Assembly: GCF_001746415.1 (NCBI RefSeq)
Contig: NZ_MEHJ01000001.1
Location: 2,501,001-2,565,000 of the forward strand
From: Streptomyces agglomeratus
GTDB taxonomy: Bacteria; Actinomycetota; Actinomycetes; Streptomycetales; Streptomycetaceae
Direction of reading: 5' to 3'
DNA: 64,000 bases
Shown here: positions 42,743 to 53,531 of the stretch, piece by piece
Layout: each line of letters begins with the position of its first letter
Position numbering within the stretch: position 1 is the first letter of the stretch
Notes under the pieces: model-generated
Told to the model about the DNA's origin: nothing
The model's input: the letters and a program-made list of their open reading frames with translations, nothing else
Databases searched by the model: none
Made by a program: the position numbers and the translations under genes

Positions 42743-42868
42743 TCAGTGGCCGGTCGCGCCGCCGTTGTCGCGGCGGTCCAGCGCCCGCTGGAGGGCGGCG
42801 ACGGCCTGCTTGCGGTCGGTGTCGTTGGAACGGGGGGCGCGGCGGACGCGGCGGACGGTCTCGGCCAT
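42743..42868 (-). CDS. 41-residue basic protein
   Basis: Starts at ATG 42868 with AAGGAG at a 9-nt spacing, a strong translation signal. The protein is very basic: MAETVRRVRRAPRSNDTDRK at the start, followed by an amphipathic helix (QAVAALQRALDRRD) and a GGATGH end. No known domain. The excellent ribosome-binding site and isolated position between two larger genes support a real gene. It may bind nucleic acid or another macromolecule, but that is a guess from charge only. Confidence 0.65.
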   Translation of the reverse strand: MAETVRRVRRAPRSNDTDRKQAVAALQRALDRRDNGGATGH

Positions 42869-43070
42869 GATGATCGACTCCTTGAGATCAGAATGATTTC
42901 AGGGCGCCGGAATGGGCGGGGAGCCGGCGCCGCAGGGGTTACCTGCATCGGGCACGGGCTCACGACCGCCGTTCGCTGATGGAGCGAGACGTTCGGCTTC
43001 TTCCAAGCTAAGGGAGACCGGACTGTCTGTCTCCACAATTACTCGGACTTCCTACTATCTGAGACGCGAT

Positions 43071-43101
43071 CATGACCACGCCTCCGGGAGGCGTGGTCAT
43101 G
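43071..43101 (-). terminator. SGNH-esterase gene terminator
   Basis: CATGACCACGCCTC / GAGGCGTGGTCATG, perfect 14-bp arms and a CGG loop, 18 nt after the esterase stop. Confidence 0.85.
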
Positions 43102-43119
43102 ACCATGGTCCGGGCGCGG

Positions 43120-44340
43120 TCAGGACGCCGTCAGGTACATCCTCGAAGCGTCCGCCCCCGCCGTATTGCGGCAGGTGTGGGCGCCGCCCGCCGGGGCCGC
43201 GTACACGAGGCCGAGGCAACGGCCCTGGGCGAGCTGGCCGTAGTAGTTGGGGTGCATGGACTCCTGGACGGGGCCCTGGGTGGAGTCGCTGTCGATCCAG
43301 CGCGCCCATTCACTGCTGGTGGCCGACGGCGGCTGCGTGGCGTTCACCAGCCTGCTCTGCTTGGCGCACACCTCGCGCCCCTGGAGCATGTCGCGCAGAT
43401 CCAGGAACTCCACGCCCTTGGCGGCGGCCACACCCTTGAGACGGCCCGCGATCTGCGGGACGAGCGAGTCGCGGGCCCAGTCGGAGTCCTTGTTCCAGAA
43501 CGGGCAGCCGCCGGTACTGACCCGGGTCCAGCCGCTCTCCGCGTAGCGGTTCTCGGCCGCCCTCGGGATGGGCGAGGGGTACGACTGGAGCACGATCCGG
43601 TAGGCGGAGGCGGCGTACCCGCCGGCGGACATCACGGCGCGGATCTCGTCGACGGCCTTCCCCACACCCGCCATGGCCGCGTCGATCTTCGCGTCCACCG
43701 CCACCTGCTGGTCGTCGTGGCAGTACGAGTACCAGACCATGTAGTCGGCGGCGCAGGCGGTGATGATGTCGGCGAAGCCCAGGTCGTTGCCGCCGACCGA
43801 CAGGGCGATCACCTTCACGTTGTTGGCCGCGGCGATACCGGCGAGCTGGTCGGCCTGCGGCGCTTCGCCCTTGTACGGCGTACCGCCGCTCGCGGCGCGG
43901 AAGACGTTCTTGGTGGTGGCACCCGAGCAGGCGATGTTGATCAGCGCCTGAGCGGTGCCGGTGGCGCTGCGCACCTCGGCGGAGTCGGAGCGGTGGCAGC
44001 CGTTCACGGCCGTCGGACCGTACACGCGGCCCGGATCGTAGCCGCTGCCCGTCCACGCGCGGTCGGAGCCGTCGCGGCTGCCGCTGTTGGTGAGGCTGTT
44101 GCCCTGCCAGCGGCCCGCCTCGCCCGAGATGTAGCTGTCGCCCATGGAGACGATCGCGGTCGGGCCCGAGGTGGGGCTCGCCATCGAGGGGCCGGCCCCG
44201 GTCGTGAGCAGGGCGACGAAGGCCAGGGGGAGCGCGAGCGCCGAGGCGACGAGGCGCCTGCCGCGCGCACGGCCGCGCGTGCGGCGGGGCCCGGGGCTGC
44301 GGGTGGGTCTGAGCGTATTCGTGGAGCGGAATCCGGACAC
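43120..44340 (-). CDS. Secreted SGNH/GDSL-family esterase or lipase
   Basis: 406 residues from GTG 44340, chosen because CAGGAG lies 7 nt upstream; the frame is open 50 codons further. A basic Arg-rich n-region and hydrophobic segment (about 37-57) form a signal peptide with cleavage near SMAS. SGNH blocks: block I GDSYISGEA (nucleophile Ser), block III SVGGNDLGF, block V HPNYYGQ (His). Six or more Cys suggest disulfides. Related Streptomyces enzymes hydrolyse lipids or acetyl esters; the substrate is not readable. A single gene with its own terminator. Confidence 0.9.
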   Translation of the reverse strand: MSGFRSTNTLRPTRSPGPRRTRGRARGRRLVASALALPLAFVALLTTGAGPSMASPTSGPTAIVSMGDSYISGEAGRWQGNSLTNSGSRDGSDRAWTGSGYDPGRVYGPTAVNGCHRSDSAEVRSATGTAQALINIACSGATTKNVFRAASGGTPYKGEAPQADQLAGIAAANNVKVIALSVGGNDLGFADIITACAADYMVWYSYCHDDQQVAVDAKIDAAMAGVGKAVDEIRAVMSAGGYAASAYRIVLQSYPSPIPRAAENRYAESGWTRVSTGGCPFWNKDSDWARDSLVPQIAGRLKGVAAAKGVEFLDLRDMLQGREVCAKQSRLVNATQPPSATSSEWARWIDSDSTQGPVQESMHPNYYGQLAQGRCLGLVYAAPAGGAHTCRNTAGADASRMYLTAS

Positions 44341-44636
44341 GGCGGAACTCCTGCGCTTGGCCTCGAAGGCGTATCGGTGAGGGGGGCCGCCGGCCGGTGG
44401 CATGCGGAAATCTGGCACGCGGGCCTTTGTTACCGCTAGGTACGTGCGGGTTTCTTTTACGTCACGGCCTGTCTGGAATACGACTTTCACCGGCGCCCGG
44501 CCTCCCGGCGGCCGATTCGCCGGGGCCCCTCGGCCGGTCAGGACCGCCCAGGTACAGTCGACTGGCTGCGCCGGCCCGCGCCGGACCGGGCACAGCGGCT
44601 CCGTTTCCCTCTGCTCCGTGCCGGCCCGGTGACACC

Positions 44637-45863
44637 ATGACGAGTACGCAGGAACCGCCCGAGCTGACCCCTCCCCACATACCGGGGCCGCGGACGCCCG
44701 CGTCCGCGGAGGACCGCGTCGCGCGGATACGGCGGCGTCTGGAGCGGCTCATAGGCGTCGCCGCGACCGAGGGCAACGCGGTCGTCCCCCTGCGCAACGG
44801 GGACGAGATCTTCGCCGCGATGCTGGCCGGCATCCGGTCCGCCGAGCACACGGTGGACATGATGACGTTCGTGTACTGGAAGGGCGACATCGCCCGCGAG
44901 TTCGCCCAGGCACTGGCGGACCGGGCCCGCGCCGGGGTACGGGTGCGACTGCTGCTGGACGGGTTCGGCAGCCGGCTGATCGAGAGAGAGCAGCTGGAGG
45001 TGATGGAACGGGCCGGAGTGCATGTGGCCTGGTTCCGTAAACCGCTGTACCTGTCGCCGCTCAAGCAGAACCACCGCTGCCACCGCAAGGTCCTCGTCGT
45101 CGACGAGGAGACCGCGTTCACGGGTGGCGTGGGGATCGCGGAGGAGTGGTGCGGTGACGCGCGCAACGAACACGAGTGGCGCGACACGCACGTGGAGGTG
45201 CGGGGCCCGGCGGTGGACGGGATCGCCGCGGCGTTCGCCCAGAACTGGGCCGAGTGCCACGACGAGCTCTTCGACGACCGGGACCGGTTCGTCGAGCAGC
45301 GCCCGCACGGCGACGCGGTGGTGCAGGTGGTGCGCGGCTCGGCCAGTTTCGGCTGGCAGGACATGCAGACCCTGATCCGGGTGATGCTGGAGTCGGCCGA
45401 GGAACGCTTCCGGCTGGCCACCGCGTACTTCTCGCCGGACGCCTACTTCGTCGAGCTGCTCTGCGCCACCGCGCGGCGCGGGGTGCGGGTCGAGATCCTG
45501 CTGCCGGGCCCGCACACCGACAAGCGGGTCTGCCGGCTGGCCGGCCAGCACTTCTACGACGACCTCACCGCCTGCGGGGTGAAGATCTTCCAGTACCAGC
45601 CGACGATGATGCACGCGAAGGTGATCACCGTCGACCATGTGGCCGCGCTGGTCGGCTCGACGAACTTCAACCGGCGCTCGCTCGACCACGACGAGGAGGT
45701 CATGATCGCCGTCCTGGACCAGGACTTCACGGCCACACTGGACGAGCACTTCGACCAGGACGTGACGGTGAGCGAACAGATCCGGCCGGGCCGGTGGAAG
45801 AAGCGCTCCATCGTCCAGCGGGCCCGTGAAGTGGCGGTCCTGCCGATCCGCCGGTTCCTCTGA
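44637..45863 (+). CDS. Phospholipase D / cardiolipin synthase-like protein
   Basis: 408 residues from ATG 44637 (poor ribosome-binding site). Two HKD motifs are present: HRKVLVVDEETAFTGG (about 152-167) and HAKVITVDHVAALVGS (about 324-339), with NFNRRS after the second. No N-terminal transmembrane helices, unlike classical ClsA, so it resembles ClsB-type or soluble PLD-like synthases. Its likely reaction is phosphatidyl transfer making cardiolipin or a phospholipid exchange product. No operon partner is visible; it ends at a strong terminator shared with the convergent acetyltransferase gene. Confidence 0.87.
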   Translation: MTSTQEPPELTPPHIPGPRTPASAEDRVARIRRRLERLIGVAATEGNAVVPLRNGDEIFAAMLAGIRSAEHTVDMMTFVYWKGDIAREFAQALADRARAGVRVRLLLDGFGSRLIEREQLEVMERAGVHVAWFRKPLYLSPLKQNHRCHRKVLVVDEETAFTGGVGIAEEWCGDARNEHEWRDTHVEVRGPAVDGIAAAFAQNWAECHDELFDDRDRFVEQRPHGDAVVQVVRGSASFGWQDMQTLIRVMLESAEERFRLATAYFSPDAYFVELLCATARRGVRVEILLPGPHTDKRVCRLAGQHFYDDLTACGVKIFQYQPTMMHAKVITVDHVAALVGSTNFNRRSLDHDEEVMIAVLDQDFTATLDEHFDQDVTVSEQIRPGRWKKRSIVQRAREVAVLPIRRFL

Positions 45864-45876
45864 CCCGGAGCGTGTT

Positions 45877-45903
45877 CCGGCCGGAGCGCGCCGCTCCGGC
45901 CGG
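45877..45903. terminator. Bidirectional terminator after the PLD-like gene
   Basis: CCGGCCGGAGCG / CGCTCCGGCCGG, perfect 12-bp arms and a CGC loop, between convergent genes. Confidence 0.82.
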
Positions 45904-45951
45904 GGGCCCCGGCCTCGAGCACGTCGCCCCGCGCGGCACACGCCGCCCGGC

Positions 45952-46485
45952 CTAGAGCACGTCTCCGTCGCGCCAGTCGAAGAGCAGGGCCTCGGACGCG
46001 TCCGGAAGCCCGGCCACCGGCCGCAGGTACGTCGTACCCTCCTCGTCGGGCAGCGGTACGACGCCGGAAGGCCCCAGAGCCGCGATCCGGCCCGGCCACC
46101 GCACCCATCCGCGCCCCGCGTAGAGCGCCGCCCCGTCGTCCGACGCGGAGAGCGCCCCGAGGACGTATGCCCGGTCGATCACCCGCTCCAGCGCCTCCAT
46201 CACCAGGCCGCCGAGCCCCTCCCGCCGCCGGTCCGCCCGTACGGCCACACCTTCGACGTAACCGACGCGCAGCGACCGGCCGGCGTGCTGGACCCGGCGC
46301 TGGACGACGCTGCCATGGGCGGCGACACCGCGCTCGTCCCGGAGCCAGGCGTGTATGCCGCCGATGGTGTGGTCCCAGTCGTCCTCGTCGAAGTCGCCTT
46401 CGAAGGCGGCTTCGAGGAGAGCGTGGATCTCGTGCAGCTCGGCGGGATCGAGGTCGGCCGTGTGGGCTGTACGCAGCGCGTTCAT
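45952..46485 (-). CDS. aac(2'): Aminoglycoside 2'-N-acetyltransferase homologue (AAC(2')-I type)
   Basis: 177 residues from ATG 46485 (GAGAG 7 nt upstream; an ATG eight codons earlier is possible). GNAT fold. It shares with mycobacterial AAC(2')-Ic, from memory, the ordered segments HTADLD, AFEGDFDEDDWDHTIGGIHA, GYVEGVAVRAD (acetyl-CoA motif A), GALSAS...LYAGRGW and a C-terminal DWRDGDV, at almost the same length (about 181). In that family these build the aminoglycoside and acetyl-CoA sites. Predicted to acetylate the 2'-amino group of aminoglycosides; a housekeeping substrate is also possible. Between a convergent PLD gene and a protease gene; no other resistance or mobility genes nearby. 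Confidence 0.85.
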   Translation of the reverse strand: MNALRTAHTADLDPAELHEIHALLEAAFEGDFDEDDWDHTIGGIHAWLRDERGVAAHGSVVQRRVQHAGRSLRVGYVEGVAVRADRRREGLGGLVMEALERVIDRAYVLGALSASDDGAALYAGRGWVRWPGRIAALGPSGVVPLPDEEGTTYLRPVAGLPDASEALLFDWRDGDVL

Positions 46486-46540
46486 GTCCGCACTCTCGCA
46501 GGCCGCCACCCCGGCGGCGGGGTGACGGCCCGACAGGTGC

Positions 46541-47599
46541 TCAGTACACGTTCACGCCGTACGCCGACAGGGCTTCCTTCACCGGCTGGTGGATGGCGGA
46601 ACCGTTGGTTCCCGTACAGCCGGAGCTGCCCGAGTGGATGCCGAGCGCGACGCTGCCCGCGAAGTGCGCCCCGCCGCTGTCACCGCCGGCCGAGCAGGCG
46701 GTGGTGCGGACCATGCCGTACACGGGTCCGTCGCCGTAGTTGACGGTGACGTTCACGGCGGTGACGGTGCCGCTGGTCACCTTGGTGGTGGAGCCGCTCT
46801 TCTTGATGGCCTGGCCCACGACGGCGTTCGCGGCGGACGCGATGTCCTGGAAGCCGCCGTTGTAGAGGTTGACGTTGCCCGATGGCGCCGAGCCGTTGGT
46901 GTAGCGGACGATGCCGTAGTCGTTGGTCGGGAAGCTGGTTCCCTCACGGACGCCGATCACCGGACCGCCGGACGTGGCCGACCAGTTGGCGACGTCGTTG
47001 GTGCAGTGGCCCGCCGTCACGAAGTAACGCGTGGTGCCCTTGGAGACGTTGAAGGCGGCCGAGCAGCGATACCCGCCGCCGTAGATCGCGTCGCCGCCGG
47101 CCACCTCCCGCTTGAACGTCCCCGGTACGCGCGAGATCCGCACCGCACCGTCCTGCGCGTCCGCGACCTTCCTCAGCCGGGCCAGCTCCCGCGCGGAGAC
47201 GGACCGGTCGGCCTCGACGCTGACCTGATTGGTCGTCGGGTCGATGCCCCACGACGTACCCGTGATCTTCGCCCGGGACTCCAGCGCCGCCATGGCCGCC
47301 TCCAGCCGCGCCGCACTGCGCTCGACACGCTTCGCGACGGCTCCCGACGCGCGTACCTGCTCGGCGGCGCGGTCACTGGTGACGGTGACGGTGAGGGCGC
47401 CGGTACGGCGGTCGATGTAGCTGCCGGCGGTGTCGTCGCCGAGCCGCCGGGAGAGTTCGGAGTCGAGGGCGTACGTCGACGGGCCCGTGGCGGCGGCTTC
47501 GGCGGCGGTACCGGCGCCGGCCGGGGTGGCGCCGAAGCCCAGCGTGCCGGCGGCTATGAGGGCGGTAAGGGCTGTGCGCGCACGGAGGATGCGTCTCAT
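46541..47599 (-). CDS. Streptogrisin-like secreted serine protease
   Basis: 352 residues from ATG 47599 with GGAG upstream. Signal peptide 1-30; propeptide (alpha-lytic protease type) to about 165; the mature enzyme probably starts near VAGGDAIYGGG (about 166). S1 chymotrypsin-like triad: His198 (TAGHC), Asp227 (TNDYGIV), Ser308 (GGDSGG). Cys pairs match streptogrisins (RCSAAFNV...GHC; ACSAGG...GCTG). It is expected to self-process after folding with its pro region, then degrade extracellular protein. Divergent from the DUF1206 gene. Confidence 0.93.
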   Translation of the reverse strand: MRRILRARTALTALIAAGTLGFGATPAGAGTAAEAAATGPSTYALDSELSRRLGDDTAGSYIDRRTGALTVTVTSDRAAEQVRASGAVAKRVERSAARLEAAMAALESRAKITGTSWGIDPTTNQVSVEADRSVSARELARLRKVADAQDGAVRISRVPGTFKREVAGGDAIYGGGYRCSAAFNVSKGTTRYFVTAGHCTNDVANWSATSGGPVIGVREGTSFPTNDYGIVRYTNGSAPSGNVNLYNGGFQDIASAANAVVGQAIKKSGSTTKVTSGTVTAVNVTVNYGDGPVYGMVRTTACSAGGDSGGAHFAGSVALGIHSGSSGCTGTNGSAIHQPVKEALSAYGVNVY

Positions 47600-47763
47600 G
47601 GGGGGATCTCCTCGGTCAGGTCTCCGTGGGGAACGGGGACACCGCTGAGGAATTTGACATGCCCATTGCCAAACCACAAGGGCGCGTCGACGCCACGTCA
47701 CATGCCCGCACCGGTTCCGGCGCCCGCTTCGGGGCACACGGTCTCCGACGAAGGAGGCGAGAC

Positions 47764-48603
47764 ATGGGCACAGCGGCACTCGGCAGAAGAGGCAAGCTCA
47801 GGGCACGGCAGGCTTCAAACAGCTCGGCCATGGAGGCGGCCGCGCGCTGGGGGTTCGTGGCACGCGGGGTGCTCTACCTGCTGGTCGGCGTACTGGCACT
47901 GCGCATCGCGTTCGGCGACGGCGGCCAGGAGGCGGACCGCGGGGGCGCCCTCAAGGAGGTGGCCGAGCAGCCGCTCGGCTCGTTCCTGCTCTGGGCCCTG
48001 GGCATCGCCTTGGTGGGCATGGCGCTGTGGCGGCTCTCGGAAGCCTGCTTCGGCGCGGCCGGACCCGACGGCCACAAGCCCCGCAAGCGCCTGTTCTCCC
48101 TGGCGCGTTTTCTCTTCTACGGCTTCGTGGCGTACAGCGTGCTGTCGTTCGCGGCGGGCACGGCGGGCAGCGGCAGCGGATCGAGCGACAAGCAGTCGGA
48201 GGACGTGACGGCCCGGGCCATGGAACTCCCCGGCGGCCAGTGGATCGTGGGAATCGGCGGCCTGGCCATCGCGGTCACCGGCCTGTGGATCGCGAGCCGA
48301 GCCGCCCTGCGCAAGTACCACAAACACCTCAAGATGAGCGCGCTGCACGGCCGTACCCGCCAGGCCGTCGATGTCACCGGCGTGGCCGGCGGTGTCGCGC
48401 GGGGCGCCGTCTTCACCGTCCTCGGCGGCTTCGCGGTCAAGGCCGCGGCCAACTACGAACCGGACAAGGCGAAGGGCATCGACGACACCCTCCGCTCGTT
48501 CTCCGACACGCCGGCCGGCCCGTGGCTGCTGGTCCTGATAGCCGTCGGCCTGGCCATGTTCGGCCTCTTCTCGTTCGCGATGGCCCGCTGGCGCAAGATC
48601 TGA
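47764..48603 (+). CDS. DUF1206 integral membrane protein
   Basis: 279 residues from ATG 47764 with GGAGG 6 nt upstream. Three repeats of a two-helix DUF1206 unit, about six transmembrane segments, with recurring R(G/F)xFYxLxG-like starts: WGFVARGVLYLLVGVLALR, LARFLFYGFVAYSVLSFA and VARGAVFTVLGGFAVKA. Function is unknown in this family. Promoter region is shared with the divergent protease gene. Confidence 0.88.
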   Translation: MGTAALGRRGKLRARQASNSSAMEAAARWGFVARGVLYLLVGVLALRIAFGDGGQEADRGGALKEVAEQPLGSFLLWALGIALVGMALWRLSEACFGAAGPDGHKPRKRLFSLARFLFYGFVAYSVLSFAAGTAGSGSGSSDKQSEDVTARAMELPGGQWIVGIGGLAIAVTGLWIASRAALRKYHKHLKMSALHGRTRQAVDVTGVAGGVARGAVFTVLGGFAVKAAANYEPDKAKGIDDTLRSFSDTPAGPWLLVLIAVGLAMFGLFSFAMARWRKI

Positions 48604-48622
48604 CCTGCGGGCGGCGCACGAA

Positions 48623-48661
48623 ACCGCCCCCGTCCGGCGTGGGGGCCGGGACGGGGGCGGT
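48623..48661. terminator. Bidirectional terminator between DUF1206 and pruA
   Basis: ACCGCCCCCGTC / GACGGGGGCGGT, perfect 12-bp arms around a G-rich loop, between convergent genes. Confidence 0.83.
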
Positions 48662-48702
48662 GTCTCGCGGGGCGCGCGGCCGGGGCGGCGCGCCGGGGGC
48701 GG

Positions 48703-50334
<1,632 letters not shown>

Positions 50335-50391
50335 GAGTTCCTTGACTCCTTCGTGAGGGGTGGAAGGGCTCGGCCCTAGGGTCAGCCTGGG

Positions 50392-51318
50392 TCAGTTCTT
50401 GGTGATCATCGAGCGGACGAAGAACAGCAGGTTGGCCGGCTTCTCCGCGAGGCGTCGCATGAAGTAGCCGTACCAGTCGGTGCCGTACGCGGTGTACACA
50501 CGCATCCGGTGGCCCTCCGCCGCGAGCCGCACGTGCTCTTCGCTGCGGATCCCGTAGAGCATCTGAAATTCGTACTCATCCAGTTTGCGCCCGGCACGCC
50601 GCGCGAGCTCCTGGCTGACGGCAATCAGCCGCGGGTCGTGCGATCCGATCATGGGGTAGCCGTCGCCCGCCATGAGGATCTTCAGGATCCGGACGTACGC
50701 CTTGTCGATCTCGGCCTTGTCCTGGAACGCGACAGTGGCGGGCTCCTTGTAGGCGCCCTTGACGATACGGACGCGGCTGCCGGCCTTCGCCAGCCGCCGC
50801 GCGTCGTCCTCGGTGCGGAACAGGTACGCCTGGATCACGCAGCCGGTCTGCGGAAAGTCCTTCCGCAGCTCCTCGTGGATGGCGAACATCGAGTCGAGCG
50901 TGGTGTGGTCCTCGGCGTCGAGCGTGACCGTGGTGCCGATTTCGGCCGCCGCCTCGACGACCGGGCGGACGTTGGCGAGCGCCAGCTCGTGGCCGCCCTC
51001 CAGCGCCTGGCCGAACATCGAGAGCTTGACGGACATCTCGGCCCGCTCGCCCAGGCCCAGCCCCTTGAGGTGCTCGATCAGCTCCAGGTACGCGTCCCGG
51101 GCGGCGAATGCCTGCTCGCGGCTGGTGATGTCCTCGCCCACGACGTCCAGGGTCACTTCCAGGCCCTTGTCGGCGGCGTCCTGGACGATCGGGACGACCT
51201 GCTCGACGGTCTCACCGGCGATGAACCGGCCGACGACCTGTTTGGTGCCCGGGGCGGCCGACACGAAGCGGCGCATCTTGTCGCTGCGCGAAGCGGCGAG
51301 GATCACGGGACCCAGCAC
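50392..51318 (-). CDS. putA: Proline dehydrogenase (monofunctional)
   Basis: 308 residues from GTG 51318 with GGAGG 6 nt upstream; the frame extends further but lacks a signal. FAD-binding TIM barrel of the PRODH family: SVKLSMFGQAL near 108, VTLDAEDHTTLDSM near 136, RIVKGAYKEP near 190, MIGSHDPRLI near 225 and EFQMLYGIR near 252 are the conserved flavin and proline contacts. It oxidises proline to P5C; the product is handed to PruA. Operon putA-pruA, divergent from a PucR-family regulator gene that likely controls it. Confidence 0.93.
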   Translation of the reverse strand: MLGPVILAASRSDKMRRFVSAAPGTKQVVGRFIAGETVEQVVPIVQDAADKGLEVTLDVVGEDITSREQAFAARDAYLELIEHLKGLGLGERAEMSVKLSMFGQALEGGHELALANVRPVVEAAAEIGTTVTLDAEDHTTLDSMFAIHEELRKDFPQTGCVIQAYLFRTEDDARRLAKAGSRVRIVKGAYKEPATVAFQDKAEIDKAYVRILKILMAGDGYPMIGSHDPRLIAVSQELARRAGRKLDEYEFQMLYGIRSEEHVRLAAEGHRMRVYTAYGTDWYGYFMRRLAEKPANLLFFVRSMITKN

Positions 51319-51402
51319 GGGGCACCTCCACGGAAAAGGCTCGAAGGGGGGCCGTGACCAGGAAATTTTCGGTACGGCACGGATAACCACCGTGAAATCT
51401 AA

Positions 51403-51416
51403 GGATCGCTCGATCC
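51403..51416. promoter_or_regulatory. Palindrome GGATCG-CT-CGATCC in the putA-pucR intergenic region
   Basis: Perfect 6-bp arms with a CT centre, between the divergent proline dehydrogenase and PucR genes. Confidence 0.4.
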
Positions 51417-51427
51417 GCGAGCCATCG

Positions 51428-51468
51428 ACACCTGTCACGCGTTCGTGTCCCGTATCTCATACAGGTGT
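51428..51468. promoter_or_regulatory. Inverted repeat ACACCTGT-N25-ACAGGTGT before the PucR gene
   Basis: Perfect 8-bp arms at 51428-51435 and 51461-51468, the right arm ending 16 nt before the regulator's ATG. The spacing could suit a dimer-of-dimers regulator or looping, so it is a good candidate for PucR autoregulation and putA control. Confidence 0.5.
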
Positions 51469-51484
51469 CTGAAGGAATGCGAGA

Positions 51485-52639
51485 ATGGGAAGCGTGAAAG
51501 GCGATTACCAGGAACTGGTCGACGAGATCTCGGCACTGCTCGGCGCTCCCGCGACGCTGGAGGACCGCGATTTCCGGCTGATCGCCTTCGGCGCGCACGA
51601 CAGCGGCAGCGGTTTCGACGAAACGACCCTGGACCCGGTCCGTACCCGCTCGATCCTCACCCGCCGCTCCACGGCCGAGGTCCGCGCCTGGTTCGAGAAG
51701 TTCGGCATCGCGACGGCCGAAGCCCCGGTCCACATCCCCGCCGACCCGGCCGCGGGCGTCCTGCGCGGCCGGCTCTGCCTTCCCGTACGGCACCGGGGCG
51801 TCGTCCACGGTTACGTATGGCTCCTCGCCGGGGACGACGGTCCGCCCGGGCCCGTGCCCGCCTCCGCGATGGCGGTCTGCGCCCGGATCGGTGAGCTCCT
51901 CGCGGACGAGGCGCGCGCCCGCGCCGACCTCGGCCCGCATCTGCTGACCCTGCTCACCTCGGAATCCGCCGACAGCCGGGCCGCCGCGCTGGCCGCGCTG
52001 GGCGGGACGCTGGGCGACTCGGGAGCGTACGCGCTGCTGTGCGCCGCGCCGTGGACGGACCCCGTGCCGGGTGTACGTACGGTCCCCGGCGCCGCCGCCC
52101 TGTGCCTGCTTCCGGTGCCCGGTCCGGCCGGCCCGCGCCTCGCCGCACTGCTCAGGATCCGTACGGCCGCCGACCTCTCCCCCGCCCACCAGGCGGCCGC
52201 CAACCTGCTCGCCCCGGCGGGCCCGGTCGTCGGCATCGGCGACCCCGTACGGTCACTGGACGAGCTGCCGGGTGCCTGGCGCGAAGCCTCGGCCGCCGCC
52301 CGGGCGGCGCTGGCCCGGCCCCACCTCGGCCCGGTGGCGGAGTGGTCGGGGATCGGCCCGTACCGCCTGCTGGCAGCGCTCCCCGACAGTGGGCCCGGCC
52401 ATCCCGTGGACCCCGCCGTACGCCCGCTGCTCGAACCCGCGCACGCCGAACTCGCCCGCACCGCGGAGGCGTTCCTCGACTGCGCGGGCCAGGCCGGCCG
52501 GACCGCGAGCGCCCTGAACATCCATCGCCAGACGCTCTACTACCGGCTGTCCCGGGTGGAACAGCTCACCGGCCTCGATCTCCACGACGGCGAGGACCGG
52601 CTGCTGCTGCACATGTCGCTGAAGGCCGCCCGCCTGTGA
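51485..52639 (+). CDS. PucR-family transcriptional regulator of proline catabolism (likely)
   Basis: 384 residues from ATG 51485 with AAGGA 8 nt upstream. An N-terminal GAF-like sensory region (1-150), a middle domain, and the C-terminal PucR/CdaR helix-turn-helix (about 335-380: [24 protein letters not shown]). Divergent from putA-pruA, and so the expected activator of proline utilisation, as known for PucR-type regulators beside putA in Streptomyces. The effector is presumably proline or P5C (inference). Confidence 0.87.
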   Translation: MGSVKGDYQELVDEISALLGAPATLEDRDFRLIAFGAHDSGSGFDETTLDPVRTRSILTRRSTAEVRAWFEKFGIATAEAPVHIPADPAAGVLRGRLCLPVRHRGVVHGYVWLLAGDDGPPGPVPASAMAVCARIGELLADEARARADLGPHLLTLLTSESADSRAAALAALGGTLGDSGAYALLCAAPWTDPVPGVRTVPGAAALCLLPVPGPAGPRLAALLRIRTAADLSPAHQAAANLLAPAGPVVGIGDPVRSLDELPGAWREASAAARAALARPHLGPVAEWSGIGPYRLLAALPDSGPGHPVDPAVRPLLEPAHAELARTAEAFLDCAGQAGRTASALNIHRQTLYYRLSRVEQLTGLDLHDGEDRLLLHMSLKAARL

Positions 52640-52811
52640 CGGGACCGGGCGGGCGACCGTCCGGGTCCTGTGGCGGGACCCGGTGCCCGGGCGCGGGTGT
52701 CGGCCCGGTCAGCAGTTGGCTCGTTCCTGGCTCCGCACGCACCGGCCGCCTGTCCTAGCGTGTGCGTCGCTCCGGACACCCCGGAGGACGTGGACGAAGG
52801 GAAACGCTGCT

Positions 52812-53405
52812 ATGCGCACGAGAACGAAACTCGCCGTCACCGCCACAGCGGGGGCCATGGCGGTGCTGGGCCTGGCCGGCCCCACCTCGGCGTCGACCAC
52901 GCTCGAAGCGAAGATCGCCTCCGAGGTGAAGCAGGCCGGGCTGAGCAGGAGCGAGGCCGCCGGGCTCCAGAAGCAGATCGACCAGCAGCTCGCCACCACG
53001 CCGGGCGGCGAGCAGACCGGCGTGAACGAGATCTCCTGGCGTGGCGGCAAGGCCGTCATGACGTTCCCGTTACCGGGTGAGAAGCGGGCCCGGGCCGTCA
53101 ACGAGCCCCTCGGCGCGCTCGGAACGCCGAACTGCAACTACGCCTGGACGTGCCTCTACGAGCACGCCAACTTCGACGGGCGGCGGCTGACCTGGTCGGA
53201 CTGCAACTTCGAGAATCTCGCCAACTGGGGATTCAACGACAAGACGACCTCCTGGCACAACAACCAGACGCGTGGCACGCAGACCCATGTCTACAACTGG
53301 ACCGGCAGCTCGTGGGCCCTGCTCTGGACGTCCACCGCCCCGTCGTCCAGTTCCAACGTCGGCAGCGCCAACAACGACAAGGCGGACGGCCTGTGGGTGT
53401 GCTGA
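52812..53405 (+). CDS. Secreted peptidase inhibitor family I36-like protein
   Basis: 197 residues from ATG 52812 with GAAGGG upstream. Signal peptide 1-27 (cleavage near SAS), an N-terminal helical propeptide-like section (TLEAKIASEVKQAGLSRSEA), and a C-terminal beta/gamma-crystallin-type I36 domain with CLYEHANFDGRRLTWSDCNF and paired Cys (NCNYAWTCLY, SDCNF, LWVC). I36 proteins inhibit metalloproteases of Streptomyces. Target is not known here. Confidence 0.82.
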   Translation: MRTRTKLAVTATAGAMAVLGLAGPTSASTTLEAKIASEVKQAGLSRSEAAGLQKQIDQQLATTPGGEQTGVNEISWRGGKAVMTFPLPGEKRARAVNEPLGALGTPNCNYAWTCLYEHANFDGRRLTWSDCNFENLANWGFNDKTTSWHNNQTRGTQTHVYNWTGSSWALLWTSTAPSSSSNVGSANNDKADGLWVC

Positions 53406-53531
53406 CGCCCCACGGCCGGGGCTGACCGGCACGAGCGCCGGCGGCTGACGCCGGGCACCGGTCCGGTGGTCTCGCGCTGCCCCTCTTCCGCCCCCCTGGC
53501 GGGGACGCGCGAAGCCGGCCGCACCGGAAAG

